Counted from the stretch's first letter, positions 12,063-23,353 are shown. The stretch is 64,000 nt of DNA from Senecio squalidus (GCA_910822075.1 CAJVGC010000590.1:43305871-43369870), one strand, 5' to 3'. Made by a program: numbers and translations. Notes: generated by a model from the letters alone, not told the origin.

Positions 12063-12063
<1 letters not shown>
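11664..12063. mobile_element. (TA)n-flanked MITE, family C, with about 65-bp terminal inverted repeats
   Basis: The left end carries GAATATGAGGCTGTTACGCA, then ACATGCGAAACTCAT and TATGTCGTTT. The reverse complement of the right end reads GAATATGGGGCTGTTACACA, then ACATGCAAAACTCAT and TATGTCGTTT. The two arms agree over about 65 bp. TA tracts flank both sides. The centre is AT-rich and non-coding. Length is about 400 bp. Confidence 0.75.

Positions 12064-12142
<79 letters not shown>
12064..12142. repeat. (TA)n then (GA)n microsatellite
   Basis: TA repeats at about 12064-12116 run directly into GA repeats to 12142, leading into the next family A element. Confidence 0.95.
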
Positions 12143-12147
<5 letters not shown>

Positions 12148-12803
12148 TTCAAATCGGAACCACTAAATAAATGAGAACTATAAGAACCACTTTTTAACCA
12201 ATCATTTAAAACCTACTTTAAATTCATAATTAACTTTAAATTAACATATGTAGAGTATAACTAGGTTTTAGGAAAAACTAAATACACCATTAGAACAAGC
12301 ATTTAATTATCTTTCCAACGAGCACCCACTTGATATACTTTTGACGACTTTGTTTTTGGTGGGTTTCGATATATACACTGGTGTATATATTAATATACAC
12401 TAGTGTATATACATTTTTGCCAAAAACACATTTGAACCATATATTCACTGATGAATACATATGTATACACAAGTGAATACACTTCTATTCACCGGTGTAT
12501 AAACTAGTTCGTGACTTATATTCAAACCATATATTCACCAGTGAATACATAAGTATACACAAGTGTATAAGACGGTATTCATCAATGTATATACGCAGTT
12601 TTTGAAAAATTCTTAATTTGTAGTATATATACCGGTGTATATTAATATATACACCAGTGTATATATCGAAACCCACCAAAAGAGAATAAAATACTCGTTC
12701 TAACTGTATATTTTTTTATTTCGTAAAAGTTTATAATTTAAAATATATTTAGTTTTTAAAATGAAGTGGGTTTTGATAAATGATTGGTTAAAAAGTGGTT
12801 CAT
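12143..12803. mobile_element. (TA)n-flanked MITE, family A copy 3 (3' end cut by LTR)
   Basis: It starts GTGGGTTCAAATCGGAACC after the microsatellite. It carries the same interior as copies 1 and 2, including a long palindromic stretch around TACACTGGTGTATATATTAA. It breaks off at AAAAAGTGGTTCA where the second LTR begins (TGTCACACC). About 45 bases of the expected right end are missing. Confidence 0.65.
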
Positions 12804-13929
12804 GTCACACCCCGCTAAAGTGGAAACACGGAATGTGAAGAGCAAAGAATCATTTCACGGGTTACACTAAAGTTTACGGTTCAAGTCATTAAGATTTAAA
12901 TTGAAAAGTACAAGTCAAAGATACAACCAAGATTCAACGTAAGACCATAGTACATAACAAAAATGTTTTAATTAAAATTCCCAAAATAAGGTCTTCTTCC
13001 CAAGGTACACTTCACATAAAAGACTTGACCCGCCTGAGCAATGCACTTCATAACTTACGCTTAGTTCCTGAAACATGAGATAAAGTGTCAACTACGAAAA
13101 CGTAGTGAGTGAGTTACAGTTTATAGATTGAAGAAAAGTTTCAACTTGAACGTTCATAAGAGTTCGAGACAAGTCCAAAGTTCATGATTGTCCAAAGTCA
13201 AGGAAATTCAAGTTAAGTTCAAGTGCTTAAATTTCAAGAATAATTTAAATAAGTTCAAGATCAAGTTCAAAAAGTTCCAAGTCCAAATAAGTCCAAAACA
13301 AGTTCAAATTAGTTCCAAGTTAGGCTCAAAAGTCAAGTAGCGTAGCGAGCGAAAAAAGTTCGTAGTCATTACCTCAACGGTGGATTAATCCACATGTGTA
13401 AGACAGTAAGTAAGTATATGCGTAAATAAAGACCTATGATCCTCGAGTTGTACCAACCACTAAGCTTAATATTCGTAACATTTAGTTTTACACACTAATC
13501 CGATTTTGGTCAAGTACCTGCCCACTAGTCCAGTCTAAAGTCCGAGTCCACGAGAACTTAGCAATATGTACCTTGGTCGCTACCCATTGGTAAGGAGTGA
13601 CCGCTCCTAAGTATCGATACCCATAATCTATGCTAACGGCTTGTGTTAATAGTGTGTAGAGTCCAGTCCAAGAAAAGTTGTGGGGCATTTAGTTCGTTCC
13701 GTTTTCAAAAAACCCTTTTTGTCCGTACTTACGGTGTCATATTCTCACCTAGGGTTTTGCACCTAAATACAACCAAGCTATCAATGTCAAATCAAGTATC
13801 CAAAGAGGCAAACCTAGGGAGTCTAAAGTAAGCCAATCCGGACAATTGATGTTGTTTACGCATATTAGTTCAAATAGTTCGTACCAAAAATAGTCCCAAA
13901 GTAGTTCAAAAGTTCTCAAAGTCCCAAAA

Positions 13930-14345
13930 TAGCTCATTTAGTTCAAAAGTTTCCATACATAGAAAGGTAGTCAAGTAGTTCAAGGTTTCTAAAAATAGAA
14001 GGTAGTTCAAAAGCTTCCATAAATAGAAAGGTAGTTCAAGTAGTTCAAAAGGTTTCCAAAAATAGAAAGTCGTCCAAATAGTTCAAAGGTTTCCAAGAAT
14101 AGAAAGTCGTCCAAATAGTTCAAAGGTTTCCAAAAATAGAAAGTCGTTCAAATAGTTCAAAGGTTTCCAAGAATAGAAAGTCGTCCAAATAGTTCAAAGG
14201 TTTCCAAAAATAGAAAGTCGTTCAAATAGTCCATGGTTTCTAAAAATAGAAAGTAGTTCAAATAGTTCAAAAGGTTCCCAAAAATAGAAAGTCGTCCAAA
14301 TAGTTCAAAGGTTTCCAAAAATAGAAAGTAGTTCAAATAGTCCAT
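13930..14345. repeat. Minisatellite, unit about 35-37 bp
   Basis: At least ten imperfect copies run head to tail: a core AGGTTTCCAAAAATAGAAAG followed by TCGTCCAAATAGTTCAA or close variants. It lies inside LTR copy 2; LTR copy 1 has a different TTGACTTT-rich stretch at the equivalent place (9780-9900). Confidence 0.85.
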
Positions 14346-14739
14346 GTATTCAAGCACAAAGAATAGTTTTACATAAAGATATTGTTCACAAAAGAGTTTG
14401 ATCTCATGTTTCCCCCAAAAAGAGTACTTAAAATGTAAGAGTAAGGAGGGGTGTAACTCACGGTTTGCGGAGAAAGTGAACTCGGAAATCGGTCGGAAGA
14501 GGAGCCGGGAATCTCGGAATGCCTAGGAATACCAAGATTGTCCAAAAGTTAATTTCTTATTAGGTTACTTTATATAAGAGATTAGGTAACTTTTGTTTAT
14601 GATTAGACGTTAAAGTCAAAATTGTCCCAAAATTGGTCCGAAGCGGTTAACGTTTATTTTTGTCCGAAAAGTTCAAAGTTAAAGTTATTATTATGATAGA
14701 CATGTTTAGGTTACTGAAATGGTTTAGGTTTTCTAACGA

Positions 14740-16060
14740 AATTTGGGCAGCGCTTCCGCGCCCAAATTTCATGTCCAAAACCTACAACCATTTCCGCTCA
14801 CAAAACATGCATATACACATAATAACTTCATAACAAGTCAAATAAGTCCAAAGAGTCCAATACAAGTCACTATTATTATTAGTTTTGTTCATCTCAGTCC
14901 CATAATATTACTAACAAAAGTCCAGAATGTGTGTACAAGTTTTAAACAACCAAAACGACGATTTTCAGGAGGAACAGCAGCCCGGTGCGCGGCACCTGTC
15001 AGGTATTTTGTGATTTCTTTGCTAAAAACGTTTTGTCACCCATAGATTTCGACATGCAACCAGTAGATATCTCATAAAACATCATTTTTATAGTTTCTAA
15101 ACAACTTTTATCCACAAAAACATAGATCTAAGTATTATTTTGATAAAAATCGTTTTTGTATAAAAAGTGACATAAATCTTTATACAAACTCATTTTTATT
15201 GTTTAGATCTTACATGCAATTAGTAAAAACAGTAAATAAAGATAGGGAAGTGTTTTCTACCGAAGGAAAATGAATGGATGATGTTTTGGTGAAGTTTGAG
15301 CTCCGAAAATCCTTACAACAATGGTCCTTTTTCGAAATCTTTTGGTTCCTTTAGCTTCTTTGGATGATATGCACGATTTTTATGGATAGAAACTGGATTT
15401 TGCTTCCGCGCCCAAATTCTATGTCCAAAAATATCAACACTTTCCCGCTTACAATTTTCATAACACTAATTATATTAGTTCATCAAGTTCAATCTAAACG
15501 TAATATGTCAAATAGGTCATCCCAAACACAAGTATTTGTTTATTACAGTAGCTTTTATTCAGATTCGAGATAACAAGTTCAAAGTGGCGGTTTTTATCAA
15601 GTTAACAACGATTTTTGGGGCTGCCAGCAGCTCGGTGCTTAGCACCTGTTTCGAGGTGCTTAGCACCTGCTCGGTGCTTAGCACCTGTTAGCAGGTGCGC
15701 AGCACCTGCTTGCTGTACTTCTCCAAAAATCGTTTTTGGTGGTTAAATCGGTTATCTTGATGGTAGATTTCGACATGCAATTGTTATAAACCTTATTAAT
15801 CATCATTTTCTCAGTTTATATGTAACTTTTATCCATAAAAACAAAGATCAAAGCACCATTTATTAAAATCCCGTTTTTGTATAAAAATGGTTATAAAACT
15901 TCATCAAAACTTGTTTTTATGGCTTTGATCATACATGCAATGAGTTAGATTGATAATATAAGTAAAAAGGAAGATTTCTACCGGATGGAAATGCTTAGAT
16001 GATGGTGTAGGAGGATCTAGAGCTCCAAAATCGGGGAAAAAGCTTTGAAACTGAATTCCT
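14740..16060. repeat. Tandem duplication of about 650 bp inside LTR copy 2
   Basis: Copy A (about 14740-15370) and copy B (about 15395-16060) share an ordered series of words. The series is GCTTCCGCGCCCAAATT, TTTCGACATGCAA, CAACTTTTATCCA, TTTTTGTATAAAAA, ACATGCAAT, TTTCTACCG and GAGCTCC. Copy B carries four hairpin words and copy A carries one, so the copies have diverged in hairpin number. Confidence 0.7.
15634..15706. repeat. Cluster of four 13-bp near-palindromes
   Basis: GGTGCTTAGCACC occurs at 15634-15646, 15655-15667 and 15673-15685; GGTGCGCAGCACC at 15694-15706. The start-to-start spacing is 21, 18 and 21 bases. The last unit extends to AGCAGGTGCGCAGCACCTGCT, nearly palindromic over 21 bases. 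Each could fold as a hairpin in DNA or RNA. Confidence 0.9.
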
Positions 16061-16440
16061 TTGATCCCTTCTCCTCCTCTTGATGTTAAAACGTTTTTAG
16101 ATGATGATTTTGGTGGGTTTGGTGGCTGTATTTTACTGGTTTTAGAGGAGAAGAAGATGGGTTTGAGAGAGAGAGTTAAGGAAATGGTGTATGTGTGTGT
16201 TTGTTTATAAGAAAAACAAATGAAAATGAAAGGGAAAAGGTGAAGTAAACCATTATAAGGCCTAGGGGCTGTAAAAATACAGTGTTGGCAGTCAAATCCC
16301 GTGTGGGATTGGTTTTTAGTTTGTGTAAAAACGAGGCAAGGTCTGAAAATGTAATTTTTTGAAAATCTGGCATTAGGTGCTGCGCACCGGGCCCAACATC
16401 AGCCTTTTTCTGATTTTTCGTTTTTACGTTTTACTTCGTT

Positions 16441-16718
16441 GGACCTTTTTGTTAATTGAAAGTTCTTAAGTATGATTTGTTATGAACTTAGGAAAGTTCA
16501 TTAGTTGTTTTCTTGGTATTAGGACTTATATAATTGATTCCGGGAGTGATTCTGACACTGTCGCGTATCCGGTTATTGATCAGTTAAAGGTAATGGTAGA
16601 CAGTAAGAGAGAAACAGAGCATAAATTGCACCTAGAATTTGACGGTTGTCACAACTCATCTAACACAATTTTGGGAAGGTTTTGGGCAGAACTCACGTGA
16701 GTCAGTGCGCGCAATCAG
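16441..16718. other. Undefined sequence between LTR copy 2 and the foldback element
   Basis: It contains a 72-codon ORF (16482-16700) with no recognised motif. It may be the remainder of the LTR or a host fragment. Confidence 0.3.
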
Positions 16719-17515
16719 ACTATTTATTAATATGTCAAAATATTTTGACATATTAATAAATAGTTTGACTAACTAATTAAGAATTTCAGATATATTTTGA
16801 CTATTATTTAAATAATTGTTGACTATTTTTAAAATCAATAAATGGTGTAGATCGAATAGATTGTGAGTCTTGTTTTGAAATTAACGAATAATTTCAGGTG
16901 GGTGCAAATATGAGGCGTATCATATTGCGAAGTCAAGTTGGACATAAGCTTTTCATGGTTGTCAGTTTTGTTGTTTTGTAAATGGGTAAAGACATTATAT
17001 GATTTGGTAGCATAATTTTGTATAGTGGAATTGTGGATTAACTTGTGAACTATATATAATTTTAAAAACAATAACAACAGTTTTATGGATAATTTTTAAG
17101 AACTTATTACATGCTTAAATATTATATATATAATAAAATCAAATCCTTGATATTTTTGAAAATACCATTTCATTAGTAAATGTACAACAAAATTTCTAAA
17201 AACTTTTAAACATGATTCAAAAAATGACCCTAAAGACTATCATTATCATAAGGTCATAACAAATAGATTTTTGGTTTAAAAGAACAAAACAAAACATCTT
17301 TACTTCTTTATAAAGTATCTAACCAATTTTAAGTTTAAGTTTTATTTTTAAAGAAATGCAATCTTATTCATTAATTTCAAAACAAGATTTACAATCCATT
17401 CGATCTACACCATCAATTTGATTTCGAAAATAGTCAACAATTATTTAAATAACAGTCAAAATGTAACTAAAATTCTCAATTAGTTAGTCAAACTATTTTT
17501 TAATATGTCAAAATA
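16719..17515. mobile_element. Foldback / long-TIR MITE-like element
   Basis: The left arm (about 16741-16891) and right arm (about 17365-17515) are inverted copies over about 150 bp. Shared words include AATAGTTTGACTAACTAATT, TTATTTAAATAATTGTTGAC and GGTGTAGATCGAAT. The left tip also contains a perfect 46-bp palindrome (16719-16764, 23-base arms, centre at 16741/16742). The central part has no recognised coding sequence. Confidence 0.7.
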
Positions 17516-18468
17516 TAACTTAAGTTATTTATTACCTAGTCAAAATATAACTAATATATAACTATGTATATAAATAGATAATGATCACTTTAAAAACAAT
17601 ACATTTTACCAAAACCATACTGAAAAAACATCATCAACTATTTGAATTCTCTACTTGAATTTACACCCAATCTTCATTAAGCAAGCACATACATTAAAGT
17701 TTTCATTAGCCCATTTCATTAATAAGGTAAAATAATATATTTGATGGTCTCTATTTTATACATTGACATTAAAGCAACCAACAATTTTATACCTATAATA
17801 TATATTGATATCTAGTTTATTTCTTGATATTTCAGATTTATAAGATTTCTAGAAAGCGAAAATAAAAGAAAATTTAGAGAAATGAAAATGGGACGAAATA
17901 ATTGACATTCACAAACGTTATGAAGATGAGTTAAAGGAAAAGATTTTGACTTTCCAAATAAAATAGAAAAAATTGGAAAAGATTGAAATAAATGAAGAGA
18001 TATTAGTTTATATATGGTAGTGTTAGCAATGATTATATATTTTGATATTTGATATATTACTATTTTAATGTAATCAAAGACATCAATCTTGCATATAAAC
18101 TTTCACATACATGTAATAATATTTAGTATTTAGTATGAATATCAATTATTATCGAATATCGTTTTCAATGGTTGCAACTTTATAACCCTGTAACGTAATG
18201 CGAGTATGCTACTAGTGTTTAATTATGTCTAGTAATTATTTGATAATTTCACATATGTAAAATCATTTTCATGTATGATAAATGTATTTAGTGGCCGACT
18301 TCAGTCTTCCTTTTAGGGACCTCTCACCTGTAAAAAGCAAATCAAATAATCAATCATTCATTTCCAAACCCTAATTAACCCTCAAAAATCCCCAATTCAA
18401 TTTCAATCCCAATTTCAATTCCATTTTCAATTTCAGCTCTCACACCTCGTCAACCCTAACTCACTAAT
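17516..18468 (+). promoter_or_regulatory. AT-rich intergenic region and 5' flank of the Di19 gene
   Basis: AT-rich with no gene recognised. The last 150 bases become rich in CAATTTC/CCAATTTC pyrimidine runs, typical of a plant 5' UTR, before the ATG at 18469. No convincing TATA box position could be fixed. Confidence 0.35.
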
Positions 18469-21400
18469 ATGGACGCCGACTCATGGGCTGCTCGTCTTTC
18501 TTCAACCTCCAAGCGTTACCAATATGCTCTTCAATCCCGATCATCTTCTGGTAAATTCTTAAATTTTTTTAATTTAATTTACCAATTTATTTATTTTTGT
18601 GAATTTGATTGAAATTTGATGAATTTTATATAGATATGTTTATGGGGTTTGAGGACCTTGAGATGGATGATGATATTAGGGAGGAATTTCCTTGCCCTTT
18701 TTGCTCCGGTTATTTCGATATAGTTGGTTTATGTTGTCATATTGATGATGAACATAATAATGATGCCAAAAATGGGGTATTTATACGTTTTACCTTTTTT
18801 CTTAATTAAAGTTTTGATTTTTATCTAAGTTGTATTCATTTGGGAATAAATCTTTTTTTTTTGCAGGTGTGTCCGGTTTGTGCGGTCAGGGTCGGTGTAG
18901 ACATGGTAGCACATATAACCTTACAACATGGGAATATATTTAAGATATCCTTTCTTTTCTTTATCATGTTTTTTATATAATTGAAATCCTCTGTTAGTCT
19001 AGACTTGTGATTGCTATGCTGTTTTAATTCGTTCTTGCGTTGAGCTATCAAATATTTTTCCACTTTTCTTTACTGATATGATACTTTATGCTCTTCTGAG
19101 TTAGGAAAAATTCTTTCTTTACATTCTCATAGTTTGAATCTTCGTTAGTGAACGTTATCTATGTAGGGATTTTTATATTTTAATGTTTTTTAGATATGGA
19201 AGTTAACTTGTGATATCCTTGACTAAAACTTACATGCAACAAAAGAGGAAAACTCGCAAAGGTAGTTCTGTCTCAACACTTTCGTTACTGAGGAGAGAAT
19301 TACGAGAAGGAAATTTGCAGTCGTTATTTGGGGGATCCTCATATTTACTTCAGCCAACCAATGCAGCACCTGACCCGTTGTTGTCATCATTTATCTTGCC
19401 GATTGGTGATGATTTAGGGAGCACTCAATCCAACTCGTTGGCTGAATCAGTTGCTGTAACCAAAAGCACAACTGAAAAAGCATCCGAAAGGTATGTACTT
19501 GATACTTATGCTTGATTGCTATATATGTGCTTGCCCTTTTGGAGTATGTGATTATCTTTAGTTCCTGTTGCATATCTGTTGATAAACTAAATCATGATGC
19601 CGTTTGTTCGATAATCAAAACTTTAAAAAGGAATACTTTGAAGTCAAGAAACCTATATACCTTGCCAAGATTAATGTTTGTCAGAAATCCTTATCAGGGC
19701 TCTTTTATTTTCTTTCATGAGATACTTGCAAATTACATAATCATGTGGGCATTATGTGTATCGTGATTCTTTATGTCCTTGATATCTTACACCAAATCAA
19801 CATTTTGTGTTTGTATCTAGCTTCTTTATTGTGTGCACGTTGCTTTGCCAGCATATCATCTCTTTTAGTTTGCCGGCTCAAAGATATTGTGTCATGATCA
19901 TTTAGTAAAGGAAATATGGCAGGGCAAGTTTAATGTTTATGTTAAGTTGGTTGTGGTGCATGGGTTGGAGGTGCTAGTTTGTGCATTCTCATCAACTTCG
20001 AATAAAAGTTGTTATGTAAAATATTGAAAACAGATTGTTAGTTTTTTTTGGAAAACAATATGTACTTTGCTTAAAGATTCGTTACTTGAATGTGTGTTGG
20101 TACGTTTAGTTAAATTGACATCTAGCAGCTGGTGAAAGAGTCGGTGTATTATATGCATTTTCTAAAACCAAGTTATCTTTTAACAGTTGGGTTTTAGTTT
20201 AGGTCTTTTTTAATACCTACACATTCTATTATTTCCATTTTCAAGTGCATGCTCAATTTCTTCAAGATTATTTTTAGACAAGCAGGGTAGTTAATGATGT
20301 AGGACATGATAAATTTTGAATGATTTTTTATTTTAGTTTGCTTATTAGCTCGACTCTTGGGCAATCCCTAATTATTGTAGGCGTATCTCTCTCCATTCTC
20401 TAAGCCACATCGCAATCCTCTTTTATCATGTTTTACATTAAAGATTGTATTACATAATTTACAGCTTAAACCTGGTTCTTCAACCTAAGACCATATTTCA
20501 TGTATAAACCAGAGAAGTCCACAGGACATTAGTTTTGCTGATAGGATAGTTATTGTCTTCAATATTTATCTTAATGAACTAGGATGACTTGGTAGGCGGG
20601 TTTTAGCGCTCCCTTCTATTTACTTGTTCCCCCTAATATGAAGCCTGAACGGGAGAATCTTGTACTGATCTAATTGCATGCCATATAGAATATTTGAGTG
20701 ATTAACCATCTGCTATTCTAAAATCCGTAAGCTGACCTTATCAGTCTTTCTCCCTCGCTCACTATGTTATCTTAGCTAAATCATTTTGCATGAGCCTATT
20801 CAGTTTTTAATGTCTATATGACATGTCATATTTTGAGGGGCTGTCCATGAAGCCAGGAATGAGTTATGTATCAAGTTACCTGTCACCAAGTTTCAGTGTA
20901 TTCTATTTGCGAACGGATTCATAAATGAATATGCATCATGAATAATAGCAGTTTAAGAATGATATGCCACAGAAATGCATGCAAATTGTCAGCGTATGTT
21001 TCAAATTCAGATTTTTTGTAAAAAAGGAAGGAGTTTAGTACTTTGTCGGATGTTAGGCCGCTAGAAGGGTTCACTACCTTAAACATGATCTGATTCCTTG
21101 AGTAATGTCCTATTCTATTCCCAATGTATTAGTACCCGCCAAAAACAGAGAATCATATGCTTTAGGTGCTTCTCTCTGTAAATATCCCATTAGACATAAG
21201 GGCCAGATATAGAGCATGCTTGACGGTTTTGAATGTATTCATAGGTAATATACTTATTTTATGGTAAAAGTGGCTGTATGGGCGGGGTTGGTTAACGGCT
21301 TGAACTGGGTGATTTTCTACTGGGTCACATTCGAATGGGCAGGCTGAGTCGTAAGTTGAAATGGCTTTCTCCGTGTTCTCTTATCGGCAGAAAAATAAAT

Positions 21401-22242
21401 AGAAGTTTATATCCGCATATGATCCATCTTTCTTTCAGAAAGCTATTCGCCAATAACCCTTATGTTCTCCTCCTACCACAATCAACATATTTTTCATCGT
21501 TTAGCCATGTGCTCAGCACTTTCTTTTATTGCATCCTACCAGTTACCACCATCTTACTGCTCCTTTGCAAGCTGGAAGATTGCTCATTTCCATAAGTTTA
21601 AGTTGGGATATAAATCATATGTTTTGGTTTTGGGTCAAAGTATTCAAGTGGTTTTATACTGCGCGAAAAAAATAATTATTTTATTCTTCTGGGCTCTAAT
21701 TTATAAAGATAAACAGAAAATTCTCACAATTTCCATATTATTGGGGTTAAATTTCTTTTTTTTCTTGACTGCATAGTTGAACAATTTTCATCCGTTTGCG
21801 GGTGGTCTGTATGTGGTAGTAGTGATGCTGTTCATGGGCTTGTAGGGGTAAAGATAAGAAGTGAGCAAATATTTTCTTCTGCAATTTTCCACCCTTGCAA
21901 CCTTTTAGTGCTTACTGAAATCATCTTTCAGCCCCTTTCGACATGTACAAAGATGTAACTGAGCTCAAAATATCCCGTTTTAAGGGTTTGGGGTGAGAAA
22001 GGGTAGCTATAGTTTTGCATTTTGCTCTTCCTCTTTGTTTTGATGTTCTTAAATTGGTTATATTTCATTTGATGCTTGATGGTCCCTATTTTATATTATT
22101 CCGGTTTTAACAGAATAAGGTAATGTGTTGCAGAAAAACTCAGTCACCTCCATTGTCGATTGAAGACAAGGAAGAGAGGAGTAAAAGATCAGAATTTGTG
22201 CAAGGAATGTTACTCTCAACAATTCTTGATGATAACTTGTAA
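18469..22242 (+). CDS. Di19-family (dehydration-induced 19) zinc finger protein
   Basis: Five exons (18469-18550, 18634-18776, 18867-18944, 19234-19490, 22134-22242) give 669 nt, an intact 222-residue protein. The start MDADSWAARLSSTSKRYQ matches Di19 N-termini. Two unusual Cys2-His2 zinc fingers follow: CPFC...CCHIDDEH (residues about 48-68) and CPVC...HITLQH (about 77-96). A basic nuclear-localisation-like patch KRKTRK (105-110) precedes the Di19 C-terminal domain, which ends RSEFV...STILDDNL. Length equals the family norm of about 200-230 residues. Di19 proteins are nuclear factors linked to drought, salt and light responses. Introns 1, 2 and 4 are GT-AG, the last about 2.6 kb. Intron 3 fits only as a U12-type AT-AC intron. 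Paralogue identity within the family cannot be decided. Confidence 0.93.
18945..19233 (+). other. U12-type AT-AC intron of the Di19 gene
   Basis: The 5' splice site is AAG/ATATCCTTT, a perfect U12 consensus. Near the 3' end TCCTTGAC (19216-19223) resembles the U12 branch-site consensus TCCTTAAC. It is followed 10-12 bases later by ACTTAC/ATG. Joining these ends keeps the frame and the conserved family sequence (NIFK-MQQKRK). No GT-AG pair in the interval restores it. Confidence 0.9.
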
Positions 22243-22763
22243 AAAAGATAAGATGTTGGGGTTTCCGGGCAAGAATGTGATGGTTGGGGGGCTGTTATTT
22301 GTTATGTAATCGGGTGGGTGAAATGTAGCAATAAATATATAATTTATTATTATTAATATTATTATGTCTGAGAATTGTAGTCGGTTGTATCGATCGGTAT
22401 CTGGAGTATGAATTATTGTTTATGGCTTTACTGAAAAAGGAAGAAAAGAAATAAGCAATAGAAATAGGTTGGTTTGTTTGTTTGTAAGTTGATACATATG
22501 CCATATGCTTCATCTCATAATAATGGTGAAACTCTTATCATCTTCTGCTTCTTTTTTCTCATCTGCAAATTTGGTAGTTACATCTTCGTTGCTCCGAGAA
22601 AGAGGGATTACGAGACAAATCGTTGTTTTAGGCTTGTATTGTTGGATTAAATTAGATTGATTCATGTTATTTACATACCTCCTGATGATCCGGTGATGTT
22701 GTTGAATAAGTTAGCCATCGATTCCCAAAATGAGATGATCGTATTAGGATGGTATTTTGGTTA
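22243..22763. other. 3' flank of the Di19 gene
   Basis: Probable 3' UTR with AATAAATATATAA near 22330; no further gene recognised. Confidence 0.4.
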
Positions 22764-23089
22764 TGTTAGAACCAAATTGAGAGAAACACTTATGTGTGTG
22801 TTTTAGGATGAAAGGGATGAAGGTAAAAGTGACCAACCCTTCTAAGGGTTTATTATGTCCCTTTATATACACACTCAAATTAGGAGTGTGTATTATTTAG
22901 TCCAATGGTGTTTAATAAGTGTTTACATTTAAGCTCTCATAGTTCCGATCACCTAATGGGAAATCTATAGTGTCGTTAAGGTAAATACGTCCATCGAATA
23001 TTTACTAGACACAGATTTCAGTTAGTGTCAGTCATCATATCAGTAAGGATAAATGATCAATGAGGGTCACAAATAATATGGGTCCAACA
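22764..23089 (+). mobile_element. Possible solo LTR, about 326 bp
   Basis: It starts TGTTAGAACC and ends GGGTCCAACA, so it has TG...CA with a short TGTT/AACA inverted repeat. It contains a promoter-like TTTATATACAC near 22860. No clear 5-bp target duplication was seen (GGTTA against TGTAT) and no primer-binding site follows, so the call is tentative. Confidence 0.35.
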
Positions 23090-23353
23090 TGTATCACTAA
23101 GATCCTTTTCCACTGTTGAATACAAATTTTACACCAAATTTGATGTAGTAAAAGAATGTTTGTGGAATATTATCACACTAGACGTTTTTTGCATCATAAT
23201 GTTAAAAAAGTTAAAACATATCTATAAAATTATATATTTTAATCATTTACACTAATTCCCTTAATTATATTATGTTAAATTTAGAAATTCAAATAACAAT
23301 TAAAAATAAGATAATCAATGTTACGCATAAATTATAATACAATCACCGCATTA
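23090..23353. other. AT-rich spacer, nothing recognised
   Basis: No ORF or repeat with recognisable features was seen between the possible LTR and the Helitron start. Confidence 0.4.

Larger units (their letters stand above)
12804..16440 (-). mobile_element. LTR copy 2, minus orientation, internally rearranged; right boundary uncertain
   Basis: It begins TGTCACACCCCGCTAAAG, the reverse complement of the end of copy 1, and matches copy 1 inverted as far as about 16060. It contains a minisatellite (13930-14345), a tandem duplication of about 650 bp (14740-16060) and several GGTGC(T/G)NAGCACC hairpins. The last recognisable shared word, GGTGCTGCGCACC, is at 16377-16389; the 5' terminus of the LTR was not found, so the end is approximate. 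Short ORFs here show no known protein motif. Confidence 0.65.

Noticed and set aside
15634..15706. CRISPR-like array (short palindromic repeats with spacers)
   Set aside because: Units are 13 bp with 5-8 base spacers inside a plant LTR; no cas genes and no prokaryotic context.
19391..22513. Several short ORFs inside the large Di19 intron and its 3' flank
   Set aside because: No motif; they lie in intron 4 or downstream sequence.
22764..23089. Confident assignment of the segment as a solo LTR
   Set aside because: The TG...CA ends fit but no target duplication is seen; kept only as a low-confidence feature.
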